A DNA stretch of 64,000 nt from Streptomyces sp. WMMC500. GTDB taxonomy: Bacteria; Actinomycetota; Actinomycetes; Streptomycetales; Streptomycetaceae. Below, in pieces: positions 8,432 to 16,135 of this stretch (position 1 is the first letter of the stretch; each line of letters starts with the position of its first letter). The notes beneath the pieces were generated by a model that was not told the origin of the DNA, made no database searches, and saw nothing but the letters and a program-made list of their open reading frames with translations. Made by a program: the position numbers and the translations under genes. The stretch covers positions 248,001 through 312,000 of the forward strand of contig NZ_CP114905.1 of assembly GCF_027497195.1 (NCBI RefSeq). The letters run 5' to 3'.

Positions 8432-9648
8432 CCGCCCCGACCGCCGCCGTGCTGGACCGCCTCGGCTCCCTGGCGCCCGGGGAACTGCCCGCGTACGTCT
8501 ACGACCTGGCGGCCCTGCGCGCCCACGCGGCGGCCGTACGCGCGGCCCTGCCGGCGTCCGTCGAGCTGTACTACGCCGCGAAGGCCAACCCGGAACCCCC
8601 GGTCCTGGCCGCCCTGGCCCCGTACGTCGACGGCTACGAGGTCTCCTCGGGCGGGGAACTCGCCCACGTCGCCGCCGCCGTGCCCGGCCGCCGCCTCGCC
8701 TTCGGCGCGCCCGGCAAGACGCCCGCGGAGCTGGCCGCCGCCCGCGCGGCGGGGGTGCACCGCGTGCACGTCGAGAGCCTGCACGAGCTGCACATGCTCG
8801 GCGAGCAGACCGCGGGCGGCGCCCCGGACGCCGGCGTGGACGTGCTGCTGCGCGTCAACCTGCCCGTCGCCGACGGCTCGCTGGCGGGCAGCGCCCTGGC
8901 CATGGGCGGCCGTCCCGCCCCCTTCGGCCTGGATCCCGCCGACGCCGAGGAGGCCGCGCGGCTGCTCGCCGGGGGCGCGTTCCCGCGGCTGCGGCTGCGC
9001 GGCGTGCACGCGCACCTCGCCAGCGGGCTCGACGCGCCGCGGCTGCTCGGCGTGGCTCGCTCGGTGGTGGCCGGGGCGCTGCGGCTCGCGGAGCAGGCCG
9101 GGATCGACGCGTACGGGCTGGAGGTCAACACCGGCGGCGGCATGGCCGTCGACTACGCCGCCCGCGAGGGCCGGTTCGACTGGCGCGCCTACGGCGCGGG
9201 GCTGGGCCGGCTGGCCGCGGCGCACCCCGGGCTGACGCTGCGCGTCGAACCCGGGCGGGCACTGACCGCCTACTGCGGCTGGTACGCGACCGAGGTGCTG
9301 GACGTCAAGCGCAGCCACGGCGAGGAGTTCGCGGTGGTCCGCGGCGGCACCCACCACCTGCGCACCCCGGCTGCCAAGGGCCACGACCAGCCCTGCACGG
9401 TCCACCCGGCGCCCCGCCCGTGGCCGCACCCCTGGCCGCGGCCCGCGGCGCGCGGCACGTCGGTCACGGTCGCGGGGCAGCTCTGCACGCCGAAGGACGT
9501 GCTGGCCCGGGGCGTGGCGGCCGACGGGCTGCGCGCCGGTGACCTGGTGGTCTTCTCGCTGGCTGGCGCCTACGCCTGGAACATCTCGCACCACGGCTTC
9601 CTCATGCACCCGCCCCCCGGCTTCCACTTCCTCGACGAACCCGGGTGA
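8428..9648 (+). CDS. Fold-type III PLP decarboxylase (LysA/SbnH-like)
   Basis: This 406-residue protein of the diaminopimelate/ornithine decarboxylase family removes the alpha-carboxylate of an amino acid or amino-acid conjugate. PLP would attach to Lys52 in YYAAKANPEP. Other marks are HLASG, EVNTGGGMAVDY, LRVEPGRAL and the C-terminal GQLCTPKDVL, which holds the Cys and Asp contributed across the dimer interface. TTG 8428 overlaps the previous stop (TTGA), making four coupled genes. Cytoplasmic lysA for lysine synthesis usually lies elsewhere. In NIS loci such as that of staphyloferrin B a related enzyme (SbnH) decarboxylates a citryl-amino acid intermediate, so that role is inferred here. 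It is the last gene of the operon; the next gene converges. Confidence 0.9.
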   Translation: MTAPTAAVLDRLGSLAPGELPAYVYDLAALRAHAAAVRAALPASVELYYAAKANPEPPVLAALAPYVDGYEVSSGGELAHVAAAVPGRRLAFGAPGKTPAELAAARAAGVHRVHVESLHELHMLGEQTAGGAPDAGVDVLLRVNLPVADGSLAGSALAMGGRPAPFGLDPADAEEAARLLAGGAFPRLRLRGVHAHLASGLDAPRLLGVARSVVAGALRLAEQAGIDAYGLEVNTGGGMAVDYAAREGRFDWRAYGAGLGRLAAAHPGLTLRVEPGRALTAYCGWYATEVLDVKRSHGEEFAVVRGGTHHLRTPAAKGHDQPCTVHPAPRPWPHPWPRPAARGTSVTVAGQLCTPKDVLARGVAADGLRAGDLVVFSLAGAYAWNISHHGFLMHPPPGFHFLDEPG

Positions 9649-9663
9649 GCCGTACGGGAGGAG

Positions 9664-10647
9664 TCAGCGGCCGAGGAGGTGCCGGCCGCGGCCGGTGAGC
9701 CGGTGGACGACGTGCGTGCCCGTGCGCTCGCTGCGCACCAGCCCGGCGCCGCGCAGCACCGTCAGATGACCGCTGACGGTCGACGCCGGCATGCCGAGGC
9801 GGGCGGCGACGGACCCGGTGGTGGCGGTGGCGGCCAGGGCGTCGAGCACCCGGGCGCGGGCGGTGCCCAGCAGCGCGGCGAGCGCGGCGGGCGGCCTGCC
9901 GGGGCCCGGCACCTCGGGGTGGCGGCGTACCGGATAGACCACCACCGGCGGCAGGCTGGGGTCGGCGATCGCGATCGGCGCGGTGTGGCAGAAGAAGGAC
10001 GGGATGAGCCGGACGCCCCGGCCACGCAGCCGCAGGTCGTAGTCCACCGGATAGGGCGCCGTCAGCACCCCGTCGCGCCACCGGAACGGCCGCAGGGTGC
10101 CCAGCACGGCCGTCATCCCGCCGTCGAGCGCGGCCATCCGCCACTCGCGGTCCGCGGCGATCGTGGCCTCCACCTCGCTCCACTCCGGCAGGATCAGCCG
10201 CGCGTGGAACTGCCGCACGGCGTCCGCGATCCGGCCGAGCTGCGCCCGGTCCCCCGCCGCGAGCCGCCGGGTCCACGCGGGCAGCGGCCGGTGCCTGGCG
10301 GCCTCGCGCAGCTCGCGGGCGAGCCGCCGCCCCGGCGTGGCCAGCAGCGTCTCCAGCGCCGCGGACAGGCCCTCCTCGGACTCGACTGGGGTGAGGAAGT
10401 CGGGGAAGTACGCGGCGTCGGCGGGCGCCAGGTCGCGCAGCAGCCGGCAGGCGGCGCGCAGTTCGCCGCCGTGCAGCCGCGCGGCGGCGCGCCGCCGCCA
10501 CGGGCGCAGCCGGGCCGGCAGCCGGGCCGGGGGCGTGCTGAGCACGTGCAGCCCGAGGATCGCCTCCCACATGGGGTCGGCGGTCCCGGTCAACTGCACG
10601 TGCCGGAAGTCGCGGTCACCGAAGTGGATGCGGAGCGTGCCGGCCAT
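9664..10647 (-). CDS. ArsR-like winged-helix transcriptional regulator
   Basis: The 327-residue protein has a C-terminal winged helix of the ArsR/HTH_20 type: ARARVLDALAATATTGSVAARLGMPASTVSGHLTVLRGAG then a wing ending TGTHVVHRLT. The long N-terminal part (about residues 1-240) is an uncharacterised actinobacterial domain seen in other long ArsR-like proteins (starts IHFGDRDFRHVQL; contains YPVDYDLRLRGRGVRLIPSFF). No metal-binding Cys pair is obvious, so it need not be a metal sensor. It converges on the siderophore operon with a 15-base gap and is not clearly part of it. The start is ATG 10647. Confidence 0.85.
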   Translation of the reverse strand: MAGTLRIHFGDRDFRHVQLTGTADPMWEAILGLHVLSTPPARLPARLRPWRRRAAARLHGGELRAACRLLRDLAPADAAYFPDFLTPVESEEGLSAALETLLATPGRRLARELREAARHRPLPAWTRRLAAGDRAQLGRIADAVRQFHARLILPEWSEVEATIAADREWRMAALDGGMTAVLGTLRPFRWRDGVLTAPYPVDYDLRLRGRGVRLIPSFFCHTAPIAIADPSLPPVVVYPVRRHPEVPGPGRPPAALAALLGTARARVLDALAATATTGSVAARLGMPASTVSGHLTVLRGAGLVRSERTGTHVVHRLTGRGRHLLGR

Positions 10648-11000
10648 TCCCTCAGGCTAGGGTCTTCCTTCCGCCGCGTCCGGGGGTATCGCCCACGCAC
10701 CCGCGGTACGCCGTGGGCCCCGGCACGCTCGCCTCGCCGTCGGACCGGGCCGGCGGGACCACCGTGCGGATGCCCCTCCGCCCTGGGACGGCACGCACCG
10801 CGGGAAGTGCCGACGACCGGCGCCACGGCGCCCGGGGCGCGTCCCGCCGCTCGGTGGGCTTTTCGACCGAGCCGGAAAAGCCCCGCCCGCCGCGCGGAGG
10901 GCCGCCGCCTACGATCCGTGGCCGGACACGGGAGCCCCACCGGCCCGGACCGGCGGACCCCGGGCCGGCGCCGGGCATCGACACGGCCCAGGAGGTCATG
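10648..11000. other. 353-base intergenic region, divergent promoters
   Basis: No gene is supported here. The stretch separates the divergent ArsR-like gene and the Tat esterase, so it must carry both promoters, but I see no convincing -35/-10 pair or operator palindrome. Its right end holds the AGGAGG ribosome site of the esterase (10990-10995). Confidence 0.5.
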
Positions 11001-11990
11001 GTGAGCGAGACACGCCCCACCCGCCGACGCGTTCTCAGGGCCGCCGGCGGCCTCACGGCGGCGCTGGCCGCCGGCGGCGCCGGCGCCCTCGCCGCGGCTG
11101 CGCCGGCAGGCGCCGCGGACGACGGCTTCGGCCTGCGGATCACCGACCGCAACGAGTCCGACCCGCGCATGTGGTACTACCGGTGCGCGACGGACGCGAT
11201 CGGCTGGGAGCCCGGCGTCAACGTCCTGCTCCCCGACGGCTACCACGACAGCGGACTGCGCTACCCGGTGCTCTACCTGCTGCACGGCGGCGGCACCGAC
11301 GCGGACTTCATCCAGTTCGATCGGCTCGGCATCCGCGCGCTGACCGCGGGCAGGCGGGTCATCGTCGTGATGCCGGACGGCGGTCACGCCGGCTGGTACT
11401 CCAACCCCGTCTCCTCCCTCGCCGGGCCGCGCAACTGGGAGACCTTCCACATCGCCCAGTTGCTGCCGTGGATCGACGCCAACTTCCGCACCTACGCGGA
11501 GTACGACGGCCGCGCGGTCGGCGGGTTCTCGATGGGCGGCTTCGGCGCGCTCAAGTACGCGGCCAAGTACTACGGGCACTTCGCCTCGGTCAGCTCCCAC
11601 TCCGGCCCGGCGAGCCTGCGCCGGGACGCCGGGCTCGTCGTGCACTGGGCGAACGTGTCGTCGGCGGCCGTGGAGCTGGCCGGCGGCACGGTCTACGGCG
11701 CACCGCTGTGGGACGAGGCGCGGGTCAGCGCCGACAACCCGGTGGAGCGGCTCGGCAGTTACCGCGACAAGCGCGTCTTCATGGTCGCGGGCACCAGCCC
11801 CGACCCGGTGAACTGGTTCGACACCGCCAACGAGACCCAGGTGCTCGCCGGCCAGCGGGAGTTCCGCGGCGCTCTCGCGGGCGCCGGCATCCCGCACGAG
11901 TGGCGCGAGGAGCCCGGCGGCCACGTCTTCCGGCCCGAGGTGTTCCGCCACGACCTCGACGGCGTCATCGCGCGGCTCCGCAAGGCGTAG
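11001..11990 (+). CDS. Tat-exported alpha/beta-hydrolase esterase (antigen 85/EsxD-like)
   Basis: This is a secreted carboxylesterase of about 329 residues. The N-terminus has a twin-arginine signal (PTRRRVLRAAGG then an Ala-rich core to about residue 41, ending PAGAAD). The hydrolase domain shows PVLYLLHGGG (oxyanion region), the nucleophile elbow GGFSMGGFGALKY with Ser in G-x-S-x-G, and a C-terminal His in EEPGGHVFRPE. This pattern is that of the putative esterase/mycolyltransferase-like group, which covers antigen 85, feruloyl esterases and tributyrin esterases. AGGAGG at 10990-10995 lies 5 bases before GTG 11001 and only 2 before ATG 10998, so GTG 11001 is preferred. The substrate cannot be told from sequence. 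The C39-like gene follows after 71 bases. Confidence 0.85.
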   Translation: MSETRPTRRRVLRAAGGLTAALAAGGAGALAAAAPAGAADDGFGLRITDRNESDPRMWYYRCATDAIGWEPGVNVLLPDGYHDSGLRYPVLYLLHGGGTDADFIQFDRLGIRALTAGRRVIVVMPDGGHAGWYSNPVSSLAGPRNWETFHIAQLLPWIDANFRTYAEYDGRAVGGFSMGGFGALKYAAKYYGHFASVSSHSGPASLRRDAGLVVHWANVSSAAVELAGGTVYGAPLWDEARVSADNPVERLGSYRDKRVFMVAGTSPDPVNWFDTANETQVLAGQREFRGALAGAGIPHEWREEPGGHVFRPEVFRHDLDGVIARLRKA

Positions 11991-12061
11991 CCGGATCCCG
12001 TACGGGCACCGTCGACGCACGCCCCTGCACCCCCACACAACCCCCCACGTCAGGAGACCCG

Positions 12062-12817
12062 ATGCGCATGTCCCCCACACCACGCTCCGCGCGCGCCCGC
12101 CTGGTCCCCACCGCCGTCGCCACGGCGCTCGCGGCGACCGCCGCCTGCGCCGCGCTCGCCGCCCCCGCCGCCGCGCAGCCGGGCCCCGGCGACGCGCCGG
12201 CCGCGGTCTCCGTGCTGGAGCGCGGCACTGCCTCCGGCACCGCCGTGGTCAGCGGGCAGAACCGCCCGGGCACCCGGCTGCACGTCGACGGCGAGCGGAC
12301 CGCCGCCGCCCGCACGCTGGACGTCGACTACCAGGTCCAGGAGACGGGTTACTGGTGCGGCCCCGCCGCGACCCGCATCGCGCTGTCCGCGCGCGTCGCG
12401 CCGCCGAGCCAGGCCGACCTCGCCGCCCAGCTCGGCACCACCGAGGCCGGGACAGACCACATCAGCCAGGTGACCGGCGTGCTCAACGCCAACCTCGGCA
12501 CCGGCTGGTACGAGACCAAGGAGATGCCGGACGACCCGCCCACGCAGGCGCAGCGCGACCTGCTGTGGCGGGACGTCGTGCTCGACATCGACAGCGGCTA
12601 CCCGGTCGTCGCGAACATCGTCGCCCCGCCCGGCAACCAGCCGCCCGGTTACCCGCCGGACCAGACGATCTACCACTACTTCACGGTGATCGGCTACGAC
12701 GACGCCCAGGGCACCGTCCTCATCGCCGACCCGGCGTCCTTCGGCGGCAACCAGATCTACTGGCTGTCCTTCGACCAGCTCGCCACGCTCATCCCGCCGA
12801 AGGGCTACGCCGCCTGA
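12062..12817 (+). CDS. Secreted C39-like papain-fold peptidase
   Basis: The 251-residue preprotein has a Sec signal (Arg-containing start, hydrophobic Ala/Leu core, cleavage near AAA-QPG at residue 38). The mature part is a papain-fold C39-like domain: catalytic Cys99 in TGYWCGPAATRIALS, His in IYHYFTVIGYDD and Asp in VLIADPAS. Unlike bacteriocin-processing C39 domains it is not fused to an ABC transporter, so it is more likely an extracellular peptidase or peptidase-like protein. An AGGAG ribosome site precedes ATG 12062. A strong hairpin follows the stop, which marks the end of the transcript. Confidence 0.85.
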   Translation: MRMSPTPRSARARLVPTAVATALAATAACAALAAPAAAQPGPGDAPAAVSVLERGTASGTAVVSGQNRPGTRLHVDGERTAAARTLDVDYQVQETGYWCGPAATRIALSARVAPPSQADLAAQLGTTEAGTDHISQVTGVLNANLGTGWYETKEMPDDPPTQAQRDLLWRDVVLDIDSGYPVVANIVAPPGNQPPGYPPDQTIYHYFTVIGYDDAQGTVLIADPASFGGNQIYWLSFDQLATLIPPKGYAA

Positions 12818-12832
12818 CGCCCCGCCGGGCGC

Positions 12833-12867
12833 GCCGGGGCCCGTCCGCGGGGAGGACGGGCCCCGGC
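12833..12867. terminator. Bidirectional hairpin terminator
   Basis: GCCGGGGCCCGTCC and GGACGGGCCCCGGC form a perfect 14-base-pair stem with a 7-base loop, placed between the convergent C39-like gene (ends 12817) and the mannosidase gene (ends 12873). No U-tract follows, as is usual in Streptomyces. Confidence 0.8.
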
Positions 12868-12872
12868 CGCTG

Positions 12873-14336
12873 TCACCCGCGCCGGGGCAGACCGCGCAGG
12901 ATCTTGCCCTCCGTCGACAGCACGTAGTCGCGGCCGTCGAAGCGGCGGGTGCGCGCGAACATCAGGTACAGGTACTTGAAGTTCTCGGCGAAGGCGTACG
13001 CGGGGAACAGGTCGCCCTGGCGCATCGGCGACGTCGTCACGTCCTCCAGGATCGTGTAGCCGCCGGGGACGCGGGCGTGGGCCTTCATGCCCTCGAAGTA
13101 CTGCCACGCCGTGCGGCGGTAGAAGTCGTCCTTCGTCAGGAAGTACAGGTCGAAGGCGCCGTTGACGTACTCGGGCCGGAACTGGTTGCCCGGCGAGGTC
13201 GGGGTCATCGTGCCGTAGTCGATCTCCTCGGGCAGCACGGGCCAGCGCTGCAGGACCGACTCCCACGAGCGGTGGTAGCGCTCGCCGAGACGCCGGTCGC
13301 CGCCCTTGGCGACCAGCCCGCCCCAGAACGACGCCAGCTCGGACTGGCGGCGCCCGGTGGTCTCGCCGGTGGCGAAGTCGACCTGGCGGTACCAGACGTG
13401 GCCGTCCCACTCCTCCACCAGGTGCTCGGTCATGGCGCCGTTGAGCATCCGCCACCAGCGCAGGCAGTCCCGGTCGCCGAACAGCTCCCAGGCGCCCCAG
13501 AGATACTCGTAGAAGGAGTCGACGGGCGGGTTGGGGCCCTGGTCGGTCGGGTCGGTCCAGCGGCCGGTCTCGACGTCGAGCCGGGTGCCGAGGAGGTCGA
13601 GCGAGGAGCGCCGGTCGATCACCGCGCGGTAGGCGCGCTTGGCCGCCTCGTAGTACTTGCCGTCGCCGGTGAGCTTCGAGAGCATCCCGAACTCCAGGAT
13701 GTTCGTGCCGATCTCGGCCAGCGGCGGGGTGGTGCCGTGGACCTCGCCGGTGCGCAGGTTGGCGCGGGTGTACGGCATGCCGGTGGGCGACTTGGTGAAC
13801 GCGGGCAGCAGCCGGTCGGTGAAGTCGACGCACAGGTCGAGCAGGGACTGCCGGCCGGTGACGAGGTGGCCGGCGAGCAGCCCGCCGACGACGCGGATGA
13901 TGGCCTCGAAGACGTGGAAGTCGGCGTCGATGTCGAAGTCGAGGTTCTGTTCCAGCCAGTCGGCGGACTCCGTCAGGTCGTCGTCCAGCTCCATCACGTA
14001 CAGCGTGTCCAGCGCCTCGATCACGGACAGGGCCACGGGGTGGCCCTCGGCGAAGAACTCGTGCGACGTGCCGGAGACGGGCCGTACCTCGTCGTGGCCC
14101 CAGGCGGCGGCGCGGTAGCCGTTCCAGGCGTGCAGGAACTCCGCGCGGATCTCGCGCGCCGCGTGCGGCCCGGCGGGCGGGCGCACGGCGGCGGCGGGCT
14201 GCGCGGCCGTTCCCGGCAGCGCCCGGGCGGGCGCGGCCTGCGCCAGGACGCCGGCCCCGGCGGCGGAGGTCGCCGCCGCGGCTGCCAGCAGCCGGCGGCG
14301 GGAGAGCGGGGTGCGGTGGTGTGCGGAGGTGCCCAT
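12873..14336 (-). CDS. Tat-exported GH47 family alpha-mannosidase
   Basis: The 487-residue protein has a twin-arginine signal (SRRRLLAAAAATSAAGAG) and a full (alpha/alpha)6-barrel of glycoside hydrolase family 47, the class I alpha-1,2-mannosidases that invert the anomeric centre with a bound Ca2+. GH47 marks in order are FLHAWNGYRAAAWGHDEV, ALDTLYVMEL, VFEAIIRVVGGLLAG, LAEIGTNILEFGMLSKLTGD, DSFYEYLWGAWELFGD and the C-terminal Ca2+-site YVLSTEGK (Thr-Glu conserved). The family is mainly eukaryotic (ER/Golgi glycan trimming), with scattered bacterial members. ATG 14336 has AAGGGG upstream; the frame is open further. A promoter and a LacI-type operator lie upstream, fitting sugar-induced expression. 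Confidence 0.85.
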   Translation of the reverse strand: MGTSAHHRTPLSRRRLLAAAAATSAAGAGVLAQAAPARALPGTAAQPAAAVRPPAGPHAAREIRAEFLHAWNGYRAAAWGHDEVRPVSGTSHEFFAEGHPVALSVIEALDTLYVMELDDDLTESADWLEQNLDFDIDADFHVFEAIIRVVGGLLAGHLVTGRQSLLDLCVDFTDRLLPAFTKSPTGMPYTRANLRTGEVHGTTPPLAEIGTNILEFGMLSKLTGDGKYYEAAKRAYRAVIDRRSSLDLLGTRLDVETGRWTDPTDQGPNPPVDSFYEYLWGAWELFGDRDCLRWWRMLNGAMTEHLVEEWDGHVWYRQVDFATGETTGRRQSELASFWGGLVAKGGDRRLGERYHRSWESVLQRWPVLPEEIDYGTMTPTSPGNQFRPEYVNGAFDLYFLTKDDFYRRTAWQYFEGMKAHARVPGGYTILEDVTTSPMRQGDLFPAYAFAENFKYLYLMFARTRRFDGRDYVLSTEGKILRGLPRRG

Positions 14337-14378
14337 CGATGCTGCCCCTTCACGGTGTGGACGCGCCCCCGGCGCGCT

Positions 14379-14392
14379 TGACATCGTTGTCA
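14379..14392 (-). promoter_or_regulatory. LacI-family operator upstream of the GH47 gene
   Basis: Read on the minus strand, TGACAACGATGTCA fits the LacI/GalR operator pattern TGNNANCGNTNNCA with the central CG, and TGACA/TGTCA are inverted repeats. It lies about 10-25 bases after the predicted transcription start, where a bound repressor would block transcription. Confidence 0.6.
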
Positions 14393-14409
14393 CGTGTGGT
14401 CGTGAAATG

Positions 14410-14437
14410 AGGCTAGCGGGGCTGCTGTTGGTGTCAA
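14410..14437 (-). promoter_or_regulatory. Vegetative-type promoter for the GH47 gene
   Basis: On the minus strand TTGACA (14437-14432) and TAGCCT (14415-14410) are separated by 16 bases, a good match to an HrdB-type promoter, about 75 bases before the mannosidase start. Confidence 0.55.
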
Positions 14438-14589
14438 TGGTGCCCGCGGAGTGTCGTGGGGCCCGGGGGGCCGGGTGAGCGTCCGCCGGGTGCGCCGCGT
14501 GGGCGGTACGGCGGCGGGGGGCTGGTGCCGCGGGCCGCGCGGCTGCGAGCCCACGCGACGACCGCCGTCCGATAAGGCATCATCTCGCC

Positions 14590-15879
14590 ATGACCGACTC
14601 CGAACACGCCGCGGCAGGCGGCGGGCGGGTGGCGCACAGCCGCGTGCCGATGAGGGGCCGCGACCCCCGGGAACGCGGCCGCGGCGCCACGCCGCTTGAG
14701 CTGCTGTTCGACCTGACCTTCGTGGTCGCCGTCGGCATCGCCGCGTCGTACTTCGCCGAGATGGTCGCCGCGGACCACGCCGGGCGCGCGGTCGTGGCGT
14801 TCGCGCTGGCGATGTTCGCGATCACCCTCGCGTGGATCCACTTCAGTTGGTTCGCCTCCGCGTTCGGCACCGACGACTGGCTCTACCGGTCGCTGACGAT
14901 GCTGCAGATGATCGGCGTCGTCGTCTTCGCGCTCGGCCTGCCGGCGATGTTCCACTCGGTCGAGGAGGGCGACCACCTGGAGATCCGCGCGATAGTGGTC
15001 GGCTACGTCGTGATGCGGGCCGCGATGGTGGCGCAGTGGTGGCGGGCGGCACGGGAGTCACCCGCGTACCACAAGCTGGCCATGGCCAGTATCCGCTGGA
15101 GTGTCCTCGCCCAGGCGGCCTGGGTGGTGGTGGGGTTCACGAAGCTCTCGTTCGGCGTGGTGATCGTCGCCTTCGCGGTGTTCGCGGTGCTGGAGCTGCT
15201 GCTGCCGGTGATCAGCCAGCACAGCATGGGCGGAACGCCGTGGCACCCGCACCACGTCGCCGAACGCTACGGCCTCTTCGCGATCATCACGCTCGGCGAG
15301 GGCGTGGTCGGCACCGTCGCCTCCTCGGGCGAACTTCTCGGCGGCCCGCACGGCACGGCGTGGACGGCGAACGCCGTGGCCGTCGTCGTCGCGGGCGTCG
15401 GGCTGACCTTCGGCATGTGGTGGGTGTACTTCAGCACGCCCTTCGGCGACATCCTGGTGCACCGGCGCGCCCGCGGGTACCTCTTCGGCTACGGCCACAT
15501 CATCGTGTTCGCCGGCATCGCGGGCGCCGGCGCCGGGCTGCACGTGGCCGGGCTGTACCTGGAGCACCACGCGAAGGTGGGCGCCGTCGCCGTGGTGCTC
15601 TCCCTGGCGCTGCCCGTCGGCCTCTTCCTGCTCGTCGTCTACCTGCTCCACACCCTGCTGCTGTCCGCCGGCGACCGCTTCCACCTGCTGCTGATCTCGC
15701 TGACGCTGGCGGTGCTGGGCGCGGCGGTGCTGCTGGCCGCCGCCGGCACGCCGGTCGCGGTGTGCCTGCTGGTGGTGATGCTCGCCCCGTTCGTCACCGT
15801 CGTCGGCTACGAGACCATCGGCCACCGGCACCAGCGGCGGATGCTGGCGGACCTCAAAGCCCGCCGTTCCCCGTCGTGA
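14590..15879 (+). CDS. Low temperature requirement protein A (LtrA) family membrane protein
   Basis: This 429-residue polytopic inner-membrane protein of the LtrA family was named from a Listeria cold-growth phenotype; its molecular function is unknown. The N-terminal family signature is ATPLELLFDLTFVVAVG after a basic, Gly-rich cytosolic stretch, followed by about 11-12 hydrophobic helices. The conserved mid-region RYGLFAIITLGEGVVG contains the ITLGE motif. The final helices end in an Arg-rich tail. The last 26 bases overlap the convergent small membrane-protein gene. Nothing suggests an operon. Confidence 0.88.
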   Translation: MTDSEHAAAGGGRVAHSRVPMRGRDPRERGRGATPLELLFDLTFVVAVGIAASYFAEMVAADHAGRAVVAFALAMFAITLAWIHFSWFASAFGTDDWLYRSLTMLQMIGVVVFALGLPAMFHSVEEGDHLEIRAIVVGYVVMRAAMVAQWWRAARESPAYHKLAMASIRWSVLAQAAWVVVGFTKLSFGVVIVAFAVFAVLELLLPVISQHSMGGTPWHPHHVAERYGLFAIITLGEGVVGTVASSGELLGGPHGTAWTANAVAVVVAGVGLTFGMWWVYFSTPFGDILVHRRARGYLFGYGHIIVFAGIAGAGAGLHVAGLYLEHHAKVGAVAVVLSLALPVGLFLLVVYLLHTLLLSAGDRFHLLLISLTLAVLGAAVLLAAAGTPVAVCLLVVMLAPFVTVVGYETIGHRHQRRMLADLKARRSPS

Positions 15880-16072
15880 GCAGGAACTTCCCCACCGCCA
15901 CCAGCAGCCCGAAGAACACCGCGACGCCGATCAGCACCACCGACACGCCGCGCGCGGTGCGCTGCGAACGCCCCGACAGCCGCCGCGGCGAGTCGTCGGC
16001 CTGCCGGAAGCCCGCGGCCACCACCCCGGCCCCGCCCAGCAGCACGGCCGCCGCCACCCACCACCACTCCAC
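15854..16072 (-). CDS. Small two-helix membrane protein
   Basis: The 72-residue protein has two hydrophobic helices, MEWWWVAAAVLLGGAGVVAAG and VSVVLIGVAVFFGLLVAVG, joined by a basic, Ser/Arg-rich loop, which fits a small integral membrane protein. GTG 16072 is preceded by GGGAGGGG at good spacing, which supports a real gene. It lies 63 bases upstream of the end of the MurA-like gene on the same strand, with its 3' end inside the end of ltrA. I do not recognise a family and give no function. Confidence 0.7.
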   Translation of the reverse strand: MEWWWVAAAVLLGGAGVVAAGFRQADDSPRRLSGRSQRTARGVSVVLIGVAVFFGLLVAVGKFLLTTGNGGL

Positions 16073-16135
16073 GTCCGTCCCCTCCCGGTCCCTGTGCAGA
16101 ACTCCGTACGCCCGGCCGGCCCACCCCCGGGCGCG

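Noticed and set aside
6244..9648. Open frame of 1134 codons starting inside the first IucA/IucC gene
   Set aside because: Only the part from 8428 has homology (PLP decarboxylase). The upstream part is an Arg/Pro-rich out-of-frame reading of the synthetases.
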